Source: JAEXNA01 sp050486105
GTDB lineage: Bacteria; Vulcanimicrobiota; Xenobia; Xenobiales; JADMJV01
Direction: 5' to 3'
Assembly: GCA_050486105.1 (NCBI GenBank)
Contig: JBJHCR010000252.1
Span: forward strand, 1 to 9,620
DNA length: 9,620 nucleotides
Below the pieces are notes generated by a model. That model was given only the letters and a program-made list of their open reading frames with translations, had not been told where the DNA came from and searched no databases. The translations under genes and the position numbers were made by a program. This document shows, piece by piece, positions 1 to 5,209 of this stretch. Position 1 is the stretch's first letter. Every line of letters begins with the position of its first letter.

Positions 1-99
1 CGGTGGGAGCAATTCATGAAGGAGATTCTTCAACCAGTCGATCATTGGAAAGCGGCCTAGACGCTCAAACCAAGTACCGACAGGCGCTCGCGCGTGCAT
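1..99 (-). CDS. Partial open frame overlapping the 3' end of the prepilin gene; runs off the window
   Basis: An ATG at 99 (minus strand) opens 33 codons without a stop to the window edge. The visible residues begin MHARAPVGTWFERLGRF and continue with aromatic and leucine-rich sequence. It overlaps the end of the prepilin frame by 35 bases, long for a normal gene junction, and no good Shine-Dalgarno sequence precedes the ATG. There are two readings. It may be a separate small gene coupled to the prepilin. Alternatively it is the true C-terminal continuation of the prepilin, displaced by a one-base frameshift somewhere near 80-99. The second is attractive because the prepilin is very short without it. 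I recognise no domain. Confidence 0.35.
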   Translation of the reverse strand, partial: MHARAPVGTWFERLGRFPMIDWLKNLLHELLPP

Positions 100-316
100 G
101 AAAGATGGAATGCTCCCGCTCGGGATCCAATCCGTCATAAATCCTCTGAACTCGCTGCAAAACCACGGTGTCGGCCAGCACCGAGGCGGAAGTATGGTCG
201 GCAGATTTCTGCCCCCCTCGCAAGACTCCGGTGAAGATGCCGATCACGACAACGATCAGTGTCGACAAAAGCCCCAAGGCGACCACCAGTTCGGCAAGGT
301 TGAACCCCCGGCGCAT
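65..316 (-). CDS. Type IV prepilin/pseudopilin-like protein, short, possibly frameshifted
   Basis: The start chosen is the ATG at 316, because it gives a textbook class III leader: MRRG then FNLAELVVALGLL, with Gly at -1, Phe at +1 and Glu at +5 of the mature protein, followed by about 20 hydrophobic residues. A PilD-type prepilin peptidase should cleave after Gly4 and methylate the new N-terminal Phe. The protein would then join a pilus or type II secretion pseudopilus in the inner membrane and periplasm. AAGG abuts the ATG and AGAGGA lies about 12 bases upstream, so the ribosome binding site is not ideal; the frame stays open upstream to 442, but that extension would bury the leader. The mature chain is only 79 residues, whereas most pseudopilins exceed 110. 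It stops just where another frame opens. It is divergent from the GspF-like gene, which fits one pilus/secretion locus. Confidence 0.75.
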   Translation of the reverse strand: MRRGFNLAELVVALGLLSTLIVVVIGIFTGVLRGGQKSADHTSASVLADTVVLQRVQRIYDGLDPEREHSIFHARASACRYLV

Positions 317-430
317 CCTTTTCTTGGATCCTCTGAATGAGAACGACTGCCCCCGAAGTGCTCCTTGTTTAGGTTCTGTGGCCCTCTGCAACTCCAATTG
401 TTGACAAAATTCTCCCCGTCGCACGGTATG

Positions 431-459
431 AGTATACCTCATCTTCCATTCAATGTCTC
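431..459 (-). promoter_or_regulatory. Candidate sigma70-type promoter for the prepilin gene
   Basis: On the minus strand GAGACA (454-459, 4 of 6 matches to the -35 consensus) is followed after 17 bp by TATACT (431-436, 5 of 6 matches to the -10). It would start transcripts near 424, leaving a leader of about 108 bases before the prepilin ATG. This is a pattern match only; the organism's sigma factor preferences are unknown. Confidence 0.35.
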
Positions 460-478
460 ACTTTTGGCCTTAAATCGA

Positions 479-491
479 CCACGACTCGTGG
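479..491. promoter_or_regulatory. 13-bp dyad, possible operator
   Basis: CCACGACTCGTGG is a perfect inverted repeat (6-bp half-sites CCACGA/TCGTGG around one central base). It lies between the divergent prepilin and GspF-like genes, just upstream of the candidate minus-strand promoter, where a shared regulator could act. Only one copy was seen, so it could be chance. Confidence 0.25.
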
Positions 492-577
492 CCCATCTCA
501 GCTCTCCTGACCCGAGCATAGGGAAGCGAACCAACCACTGTAGCGAATCCAGGACTCTGTGGTCCTTAGTCGAAACT

Positions 578-1594
578 ATGAACATGGCAGTGGTAACCCC
601 CCGGGCCTTGGACCCTGCAGCTATGCTGCTCGGGCTGTCGGCCCAGAAAAAAGCAGTCTTCTTTCGGCACCTGGCCAGTATGGTCAACGCCGGCCTTCCG
701 GTGAGTAGAGCCGTCAGCACAGCTTCCCAGGCCGGCTTGGCCGCCCTGGGCAAGGAGATGGCGTCTCAGATCGATCAAGGGGCCTCTCTGTCGGAGACCA
801 TGACTCGTTACCCCTACCACTTCGACACCTTCGAAGTGGCCCTGGTGCGCGCAGGAGAGACCGCCGGTCAACTGGATCGCCAATTGCAGGAACTAGCCAA
901 CAACGCCGAGGCCGCTTGGCAGATGTCCCGACTGTTGACCAGCAAGCTGCTCTACCCCATCATCATCGTGCACGCGGCCATCTTCCTTCCTCCGCTCTTC
1001 CTCTTGGTCCAGAAAGGGGTCGCAGCCTACATCAGCACCGTGGCAACCATCATCATTCCCCTCTACCTTCTGGCGGGAAGCGCCGCCTTTCTCTATCGCT
1101 TCTTCCGCATTCACGGCGGCCCCAGACGCTTCATGGACCATGTCCTTTCAAACATTCCTATCTTGGCGGGCCCTTTGCGCCTAGGGGCCAAAATCCGTTT
1201 CTTGAGCGCTATGGCTAACCTAACCCAAGCCGGCCTATTGCCCAATCAAAGTATTCCTATTGCCGCAGAATCCTCAGGAAACTTCTGGGTAAAGGACTCA
1301 GTCATGGAAGCCTGGGAGCGGCAAGGACGAGAGTCGGCGATCTCTGCCGTGCTGCAAAGCAGTAAAGCCTTCTCGCCGGTGGAAATAGGCCTGGTCTTCA
1401 GCGGAGAAGAAGCAGGCTCACTGGAGGACTGCCTCCGGCGTGCCGCTGAGAATCTCAAGCCCGATTATCAAGCCCAAGTGCACCGCTTGACCACCGTCCT
1501 ACCCATCATTTTGCTCTTGTTGGTGGGCCTGATGGTGGGTTACATCGCCGTCCGCTCCATGACCGAGCTGCTGGCTCCTCTGCAGATGATCTAG
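578..1594 (+). CDS. GspF/PilC-family type II secretion or type IV pilus inner-membrane platform protein
   Basis: 338 aa from the ATG at 578; ATG 584 is equally possible and neither has a clear Shine-Dalgarno sequence. Two T2SSF repeats are visible. The first (about residues 26-145) carries FFRHLASMVNAGLPVSRAV and the GETAGQL motif (93-99). The second (about 204-327) carries the matching FSGEEAGSL (274-282). Hydrophobic segments at about 125-145, 153-175 and 306-325 give the usual three-helix topology with large cytoplasmic domains. Family members form the inner-membrane base on which the assembly ATPase drives pilin or pseudopilin polymerisation. At 338 aa it lacks the roughly 60-residue N-terminal region of typical 400-aa GspF/PilC proteins. 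The divergent prepilin supports a pilus/secretion role. No ATPase, secretin or peptidase lies in the window, so the exact system (T2SS, T4P or Tad-like) is open. Confidence 0.9.
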   Translation: MNMAVVTPRALDPAAMLLGLSAQKKAVFFRHLASMVNAGLPVSRAVSTASQAGLAALGKEMASQIDQGASLSETMTRYPYHFDTFEVALVRAGETAGQLDRQLQELANNAEAAWQMSRLLTSKLLYPIIIVHAAIFLPPLFLLVQKGVAAYISTVATIIIPLYLLAGSAAFLYRFFRIHGGPRRFMDHVLSNIPILAGPLRLGAKIRFLSAMANLTQAGLLPNQSIPIAAESSGNFWVKDSVMEAWERQGRESAISAVLQSSKAFSPVEIGLVFSGEEAGSLEDCLRRAAENLKPDYQAQVHRLTTVLPIILLLLVGLMVGYIAVRSMTELLAPLQMI

Positions 1595-1649
1595 AGGTCC
1601 GCCTTGGACTGCCACTCCTCCGAATTCGAGTTATTCCAGCCCTTAGGCC

Positions 1650-3449
1650 TCACGGTATAAAAGGTCCGAAAACCGTTTCATCGTCCACCTCGACCTTTTC
1701 TCGTCGCTCAAAGGCCGAGCGCACCACCAAGCGCACCGGATAGTTGGAGCCGGCTTGGGGGAAAAGCTCCAGGCGAACCGAGCGAGTTTCTCCCGGAGCC
1801 AGGTTGTAACTGTTCACCGGAACTCCATCCCCGGAGCGCCCCATGGGCAGGTCATAGATCGAGCCGTCCACCACCAAGATCCCCCGCGCCGCTCCACCTG
1901 GAGCGCTGAAACCCAAAAAGGCCTCACGGTACTCGTCGGAGGGATTGAACAAAGTCAGCGCAGTCCGGTAGACGGTGCCAAAATTTCCGTAGGACGGATG
2001 ATCACCATCAAAATCTCGCACATAGGGCTCTCCCCCGTACTCGATGAAAGTGAACGGCCCGCCCAGGGTGTGAGAGGCTCTGGTGCTCACCTCAGCCGGG
2101 AACACTCCACTTGCGGTCCGTCCTCGATCTCGGCTTTCGACCTTAGTCTGGGGCAACCCCAAGCCGACCTGAGTCGCCAAGACTTTCACGCCTATAGGGT
2201 TGCTCCCTGGGGTGAGGTCTCTCAGGTAAGCCAATCCGCTCATGGTCTGACCAGGTTTGACTGGTCGGATCTCCACCGTGCGGGTTCCCGAAGCGGGCAA
2301 GGTCAAGCGCTCAGATTTTCCCTGATTGCTCTGTCTGACAAACTCCAAGCCAGCGGTGTGCCCCACGTGAATTTCATCGGGTGATGGTCCGTAGGAGGAC
2401 CAGAGGATCTCCACCTCTCGCTCTTGATTGAGGGGATTGCTCAACTCTAGAACCAAAAAACGATCGGGACCTTCGGGGTCGTTGCGATGGTGCCACATAA
2501 ACCGAAAAGGGGTGACTGCCACTTGCCGCTCAAAAAGTATTCCATCATCAACGATGCGCTCCGGATGGTTGGACAAGACCACAGCCCTAGCTGGGGCCAA
2601 CTCGCTGGGGGCAAGAGCGCTGATCTTCACCTGGAAGTCCAGTTCCACCGGCAAAGCACCGGGGGCGGAAGCAGCAGCCTTGAAGGAAGCAACAGCAGGG
2701 TCTTTGCTCGGCTTTGCCGTCAAGGAAACATTGGCACCGATCAAGGTTCGGGCCGACAACCAGCGTCTGAGAACCCGCTCTACCCTGGCGTTGTCCACCG
2801 CTCCGTGAAGCTTCAACTGCCCAGGCCCGGTCCCCCAACGAGCAGCCCAAGGCTTGACTTCGATGGGCAAGGAGGGAACAGTGCGTCCAGATCCTGCGAC
2901 AACTCGGAGTTGGGTCTTCCCTGGAGATAGGCCGGTGACTCGAAATCGACCTTCACCCAGGGAATCCACCTTGGCCACCTCTGAGGAATCCAAATAGACC
3001 TCCAAGGCACCTAAGCCAGAAACATTCCTCAGGCGAATTTCTCGATTCTCACTGAGAGGAACAACCTGAAGAGGTGTGCCCCAACTGGGCGCCCCGGTCC
3101 CCAGTTGTTCCTGCAGGCGGGTGGCAAAGAGCCGAGCCAAGTCCTGAGGGTCCGATTGCCAACGGGCAGCGATCTCTGGAGTCACCACCAAAGGCACCGG
3201 AGCCCCTAGGATCTCGGCACCGGAAGCCCGGACTCGACGCTCGCTGGAAGCGTTGGTCAGCCAGGCTTGCAATTGCTCGAGGTGGGCTCCAGAAAGAGAT
3301 GCCACTTCAAAAATGGTGCTCTGTCCGGCCACAGCCTTGAGAGTATCTCCTCGTTCCAACCGAACGCTCTGGGCGAATGCGGCCTGAGAGGTCAGAAAGA
3401 GCCCCAGCATCAAAAGTGCCTGAAATAGAAACCTTATATTGAACGTCAT
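1650..3449 (-). CDS. Exported protein of unknown function with Ig-like (Big-type) region
   Basis: 599 aa, function not recognised. The N-terminus has a Sec signal peptide: a short polar n-region with Arg6, hydrophobic residues to about 20, and AFA before Gln27 as a signal peptidase I site. Residues about 137-198 look like a bacterial Ig-like domain, with alternating strands, a 'DSSEVAKVDSLGEGRFRVTG' segment and then 'LSPGKTQLRVVAGSG', matching the 'value is true of each / grants by theory' strand pattern of Big_2-type folds. Residues about 300-599 are rich in beta-strand, Gly and Pro, with further sandwich-like segments and few cysteines. No catalytic motif or C-terminal anchor was seen, so it is probably periplasmic or surface-exposed. 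It follows the zinc-ribbon gene by 74 bases on the same strand and converges with the GspF-like gene (55-bp gap, no clear terminator). The start is the ATG just before the signal peptide; no Shine-Dalgarno sequence precedes it. Confidence 0.75.
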   Translation of the reverse strand: MTFNIRFLFQALLMLGLFLTSQAAFAQSVRLERGDTLKAVAGQSTIFEVASLSGAHLEQLQAWLTNASSERRVRASGAEILGAPVPLVVTPEIAARWQSDPQDLARLFATRLQEQLGTGAPSWGTPLQVVPLSENREIRLRNVSGLGALEVYLDSSEVAKVDSLGEGRFRVTGLSPGKTQLRVVAGSGRTVPSLPIEVKPWAARWGTGPGQLKLHGAVDNARVERVLRRWLSARTLIGANVSLTAKPSKDPAVASFKAAASAPGALPVELDFQVKISALAPSELAPARAVVLSNHPERIVDDGILFERQVAVTPFRFMWHHRNDPEGPDRFLVLELSNPLNQEREVEILWSSYGPSPDEIHVGHTAGLEFVRQSNQGKSERLTLPASGTRTVEIRPVKPGQTMSGLAYLRDLTPGSNPIGVKVLATQVGLGLPQTKVESRDRGRTASGVFPAEVSTRASHTLGGPFTFIEYGGEPYVRDFDGDHPSYGNFGTVYRTALTLFNPSDEYREAFLGFSAPGGAARGILVVDGSIYDLPMGRSGDGVPVNSYNLAPGETRSVRLELFPQAGSNYPVRLVVRSAFERREKVEVDDETVFGPFIP

Positions 3450-3523
3450 TCGGATAGTGAAACCGAAAAGAAGAGAATTGACAAGACCCCAACCCTCAAA
3501 TCATCGTTTGACTGGCTTCAAGT

Positions 3524-4186
3524 TTAAATCTCGGCCACATCCACGGGAACGGCAACTTCTGCCTCTAGGCCAGTCTCTGCCGGGGCGACGGCCAAAGTCT
3601 CTTCTATCTCTTGAAGCATTTCCCGAAAGGCTTCCGTTCGCCCAACCAGAAAATCAAAGGATATGCAAATGTTGTCGTTGCATGAAAGCCAGCACTTGGT
3701 GGCTTTCATAAGAGGCTCGGGGTCGGGGAAGTCCTCGTCCTCGCCCAAGCTTTCCACAAGATCGAAGTACCCCTCGAACAAGGACTCCCCCTCGGCGTAG
3801 AGTTCCTCAGCTTTGGTGACCAAGTATCTGATTTGGGAGGGAACGGGATCGTCTTCTAACTTTCCTTCCTGAGAGTAGCTGTACTCCTTCAAACCGGGGA
3901 GTTCGACCCTGAACCCTTCAAAAATCTCCCGATAAGCCTCGTAAGCTTCCACAATAAGTTCAAGGTCTCCATCCTCTTCTAGAAAGTCATGAATGGACCA
4001 AGCTAATTGCTGCAGTATGGGTGCTTGATAATGCGTCTCAGGGACCGGATACTCAACCTCCTCTTGAAGGTTGAGAGTCGATGATTCGGGTAGACCCTCC
4101 GGGGCAGGTTGAATAAGAATGGCATTGCAACTCAGGCAATACTTGGACCTATCGTCATTCACCGTTCCGCACTGTATACAAAACAT
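3524..4186 (-). CDS. Acidic protein with N-terminal zinc ribbon, function unknown
   Basis: 220 aa. The first 20 residues form a four-cysteine zinc ribbon: Cys3-x2-Cys6 and Cys17-x2-Cys20, of the short type found at the start of many uncharacterised bacterial proteins. The rest (about 50-200) is strongly acidic and predicted helical by eye (runs such as EEDGDLELIVEAYEAYREIF), with two more cysteines in a 'CWLSCNDNIC' stretch. There is no signal peptide or membrane helix, so it is probably cytoplasmic. The start is supported by GGAGA at 4191-4195, four bases upstream of the ATG. It sits 74 bases upstream of the exported 599-aa protein on the same strand, so the two may be cotranscribed, but nothing in the sequence links their roles. 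Zinc binding is inferred from cysteine spacing; no function is proposed. Confidence 0.75.
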   Translation of the reverse strand: MFCIQCGTVNDDRSKYCLSCNAILIQPAPEGLPESSTLNLQEEVEYPVPETHYQAPILQQLAWSIHDFLEEDGDLELIVEAYEAYREIFEGFRVELPGLKEYSYSQEGKLEDDPVPSQIRYLVTKAEELYAEGESLFEGYFDLVESLGEDEDFPDPEPLMKATKCWLSCNDNICISFDFLVGRTEAFREMLQEIEETLAVAPAETGLEAEVAVPVDVAEI

Positions 4187-4424
4187 ATCGTCTCCAGTTG
4201 AGGAGTTTAGACGAGGCGTCAGTCAAACCCTCGAAGACTTAGGGTCAATAGCAGGAGAACAACCCAGGAAGTTCTACCGATAACCACCTTGACGGTTTTC
4301 GAAGGGCATTTTGGTCCAGAGAGCGGCTCTGCAACAGCCTTCGGCTGGGGAACGAGTTTGCGAAGTTGTCCGGCCATGCATCCTCTCTCGCGGCGTCGAA
4401 GCTCACTCAAATACGCCTGGTATT

Positions 4425-4551
4425 AAGCGTTCGCTTCTCCTTGCATCACCCACGCGGACGTGGCCACCCACGCAAGCGCGGGTTCCCGGCGCCTGACCAC
4501 CATTGGTAGGGACGAACTTCACGGACGTTGCCCTAGCAATGCCGAACGCTT
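4425..4551. ncRNA. Candidate structured RNA with a four-helix junction; family and strand unknown
   Basis: A 9-bp perfect helix, AAGCGTTCG (4425-4433) with CGAACGCTT (4543-4551), closes three arms. Arm 1 pairs CTTGC (4440-4444) with GCAAG (4472-4476) around an inner hairpin CCACG-CGGA-CGTGG (4450-4463). Arm 2 (4477-4491) pairs CGCGG with CC-G-GCG, with one bulged base and a four-base loop. Arm 3 pairs CATTG (4501-4505) with CAATG (4537-4541), then, past a G/G mismatch, TAGGG (4507-4511) with CCCTA (4531-4535), then ACG (4512-4514) with CGT (4526-4528): 13 bp in all with a two-base bulge and an 11-base loop. I compared it from memory with tmRNA, RNase P RNA, 6S RNA and group II intron domain V and saw no signature match. 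Pairing alone does not show the strand or that it is transcribed. Confidence 0.35.
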
Positions 4552-4734
4552 CCTTTTTGGGAATGCTCGGGAACACATGGACGATCTTGCAAAGACGGTT
4601 GCCCGGGAACCCGACAATCCGGGAAGGTTGCTTGACAGGTGGGTGAGGCTCGACCAAGAGTTCGCGGGTTATCGGTTGGTCTCCAGAATGGTTATGGGTC
4701 AGCGAACAACGGGGAGGCTCAAATGATTAGGGGC

Positions 4735-4769
4735 CCTAAGGACGGTGATTGCAAACGATCCTAAGGATC
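4735..4769. repeat. Two copies of CCTAAGGA, the second inside a GATCC/GGATC dyad
   Basis: CCTAAGGA occurs at 4735-4742 and 4760-4767, 25 bases apart. The second copy is the core of GATCCTAAGGATC (4757-4769), an inverted repeat with a 3-base centre. The spacing is about two and a half helical turns. The role is unknown; the pair lies downstream of the 90-aa gene on the minus strand. Confidence 0.3.
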
Positions 4770-4804
4770 TGGCCAGAAAGTACTTCCTAGTTTCGAGTGC
4801 GGAG

Positions 4805-4824
4805 CCGTCGGGAGAAGTCGACGG
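4805..4824 (-). terminator. Hairpin just after the 90-aa gene, weak terminator candidate
   Basis: CCGTCG (4805-4810) and CGACGG (4819-4824) form a perfect 6-bp stem with an 8-base loop, starting three bases after the minus-strand stop at 4827-4829. No T-run follows on the minus strand, so it is not a classical intrinsic terminator. It may instead stabilise the 3' end or be chance. Confidence 0.25.
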
Positions 4825-4826
4825 AC

Positions 4827-5099
4827 TTAGTTGAATCCGGGAGGGAGACCGCCTGGGCCCATCGGCCCATAGTTTTGAGGCCCCATTCCCATGGGACTGA
4901 GGTAGTTGCTGCTCATCCCCCCAGCCAGAGCTAGGTTCTGTTGAGTCATGAGCTGGAGTTCGGCCTGCATCTGCTGGGTTGCCATCGCATTCTGCTTTTG
5001 CATCTGCTTGCGCATCTTCCGGGCCTTGGAACCGGCAAAAATCGAAGTTCCCAATTGAAGGGCCAGGGGGGCCAAGGCCAACGCTAGGGGAAGGGCCAT
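4827..5099 (-). CDS. Small hydrophobic, Met/Gln- and Pro/Gly-rich protein of unknown function
   Basis: 90 aa from the ATG at 5099. An upstream in-frame start at 5123 is rejected because GGAGGA (5109-5114) sits 9 bases before 5099 and inside the longer version. Three zones are visible: a hydrophobic Ala/Leu segment (2-23, MALPLALALAPLALQLGTSI...) that could be a membrane helix or uncleaved signal; a basic and then Gln/Met-rich amphipathic helix (about 24-57, KARKMRKQMQKQ); and a low-complexity tail of Met, Gly, Pro, Asn and Tyr (about 60-90) ending LPPGFN. I recognise no family. It lies 110 bases downstream of the LuxC-ligase gene on the same strand, with its own possible promoter, so it may be expressed separately. 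It has a strong translation signal, and its composition argues for a membrane-associated or self-assembling peptide; that is inference. Confidence 0.7.
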   Translation of the reverse strand: MALPLALALAPLALQLGTSIFAGSKARKMRKQMQKQNAMATQQMQAELQLMTQQNLALAGGMSSNYLSPMGMGPQNYGPMGPGGLPPGFN

Positions 5100-5108
5100 A
5101 TTCTCAAA

Positions 5109-5114
5109 TCCTCC
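5109..5114 (-). promoter_or_regulatory. Strong ribosome binding site of the 90-aa gene
   Basis: GGAGGA on the minus strand with a 9-base spacer to the ATG at 5099. It fixes that start rather than the in-frame one at 5123. Confidence 0.7.
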
Positions 5115-5139
5115 AAGTCGCAATACGTGTCTCTTCGGT

Positions 5140-5167
5140 AGTATCTCACAACTAGAGAAAAAGTTAA
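5140..5167 (-). promoter_or_regulatory. Candidate promoter for the 90-aa gene
   Basis: TTAACT (5162-5167) and GATACT (5140-5145) are separated by 16 bp on the minus strand, each with 4 of 6 consensus matches. They lie in an AT-rich island between the LuxC-ligase stop and the small gene. The predicted start near 5132 would leave a short leader containing the GGAGGA site. The evidence is weak on sequence alone. Confidence 0.3.
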
Positions 5168-5177
5168 GGGTCTGGGA

Positions 5178-5200
5178 GAACGAATTTGTAAATTTTGTTC
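5178..5200. promoter_or_regulatory. AT-rich interrupted dyad downstream of the LuxC-ligase gene
   Basis: The 23-bp stretch has outer half-sites GAAC/GTTC and an inner AATTT-GT-AAATT palindrome, slightly offset (one base on one side, two on the other). It begins about 10 bases past the LuxC-ligase stop and just upstream of the possible promoter of the 90-aa gene, a position suited to an operator. It has no T-run and is a poor terminator. Confidence 0.3.
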
Positions 5201-5209
5201 TTCAATCCG

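Larger units (their letters stand above)
317..577. other. Divergent intergenic region between prepilin and GspF-like genes
   Basis: This 261-bp stretch separates two divergent genes. The frame of the GspF-like gene stays open back to 365, but the extra 71 residues (rich in Ser, Pro and Arg) resemble no GspF N-terminus, so I treat it as non-coding. It contains a candidate minus-strand promoter at 431-459, a 13-bp dyad at 479-491 and an isolated TTGACA at 401-406 with no acceptable -10 at 16-18 bp. No RNA gene is evident. Confidence 0.5.
4187..4826. other. 640-bp gap without a convincing gene; rich in inverted repeats
   Basis: Short open frames of 60-88 codons occur on both strands here and overlap each other, but none has a recognisable product, and most have non-ATG starts without a ribosome binding site. 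The best of them is a minus-strand frame of 52 codons from an ATG at 4377 to 4219, with AGAGG nearby and a hydrophobic C-terminus; I do not call it. Short stems include GACG/CGTC (4210-4220), ACCCT/AGGGT (4227-4245), CAGAG/CTCTG (4317-4331), CAGCC/GGCTG (4335-4347), GGCGT/ACGCC (4392-4417), CCCGG/CCGGG (4602-4623) and GTTCGC/GCGAAC (4660-4707). Individually, 5-bp stems of this kind are expected by chance over this length. The fold at 4425-4551 is stronger and is listed separately. Confidence 0.6.

Noticed and set aside
401..436. Plus-strand promoter from the perfect TTGACA at 401
   Set aside because: No reasonable -10 lies at 16-18 bp; the nearest TATGAG is 20 bp away. The TATAC stretch fits the minus strand better.
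365..577. Upstream extension of the GspF-like protein
   Set aside because: The extra residues are low in hydrophobic core, do not resemble a GspF N-terminus and overlap a probable regulatory region.
1595..1649. Bidirectional terminator between the convergent genes
   Set aside because: There are only 4-bp stems and no T-run on either strand.
4447..4473. CRISPR or tandem array from CACCCACGC at 4447 and 4465
   Set aside because: There are only two 9-base copies, with no spacer series and no cas genes; the copies lie within the proposed RNA fold.
4403..4726. Overlapping open frames of 84 (minus) and 88 (plus) codons
   Set aside because: They start with TTG or GTG and have no ribosome binding site or recognisable motif. 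They occupy the same DNA on opposite strands, so at most one could be real, and the region is better described as inverted-repeat-rich.
4801..4829. Group II intron domain V
   Set aside because: The GAGCCGTCGGGAGAAGTCGACGG stretch recalls it loosely, but it lacks the GNRA-capped helix and two-base bulge of domain V, and no reverse transcriptase is present.
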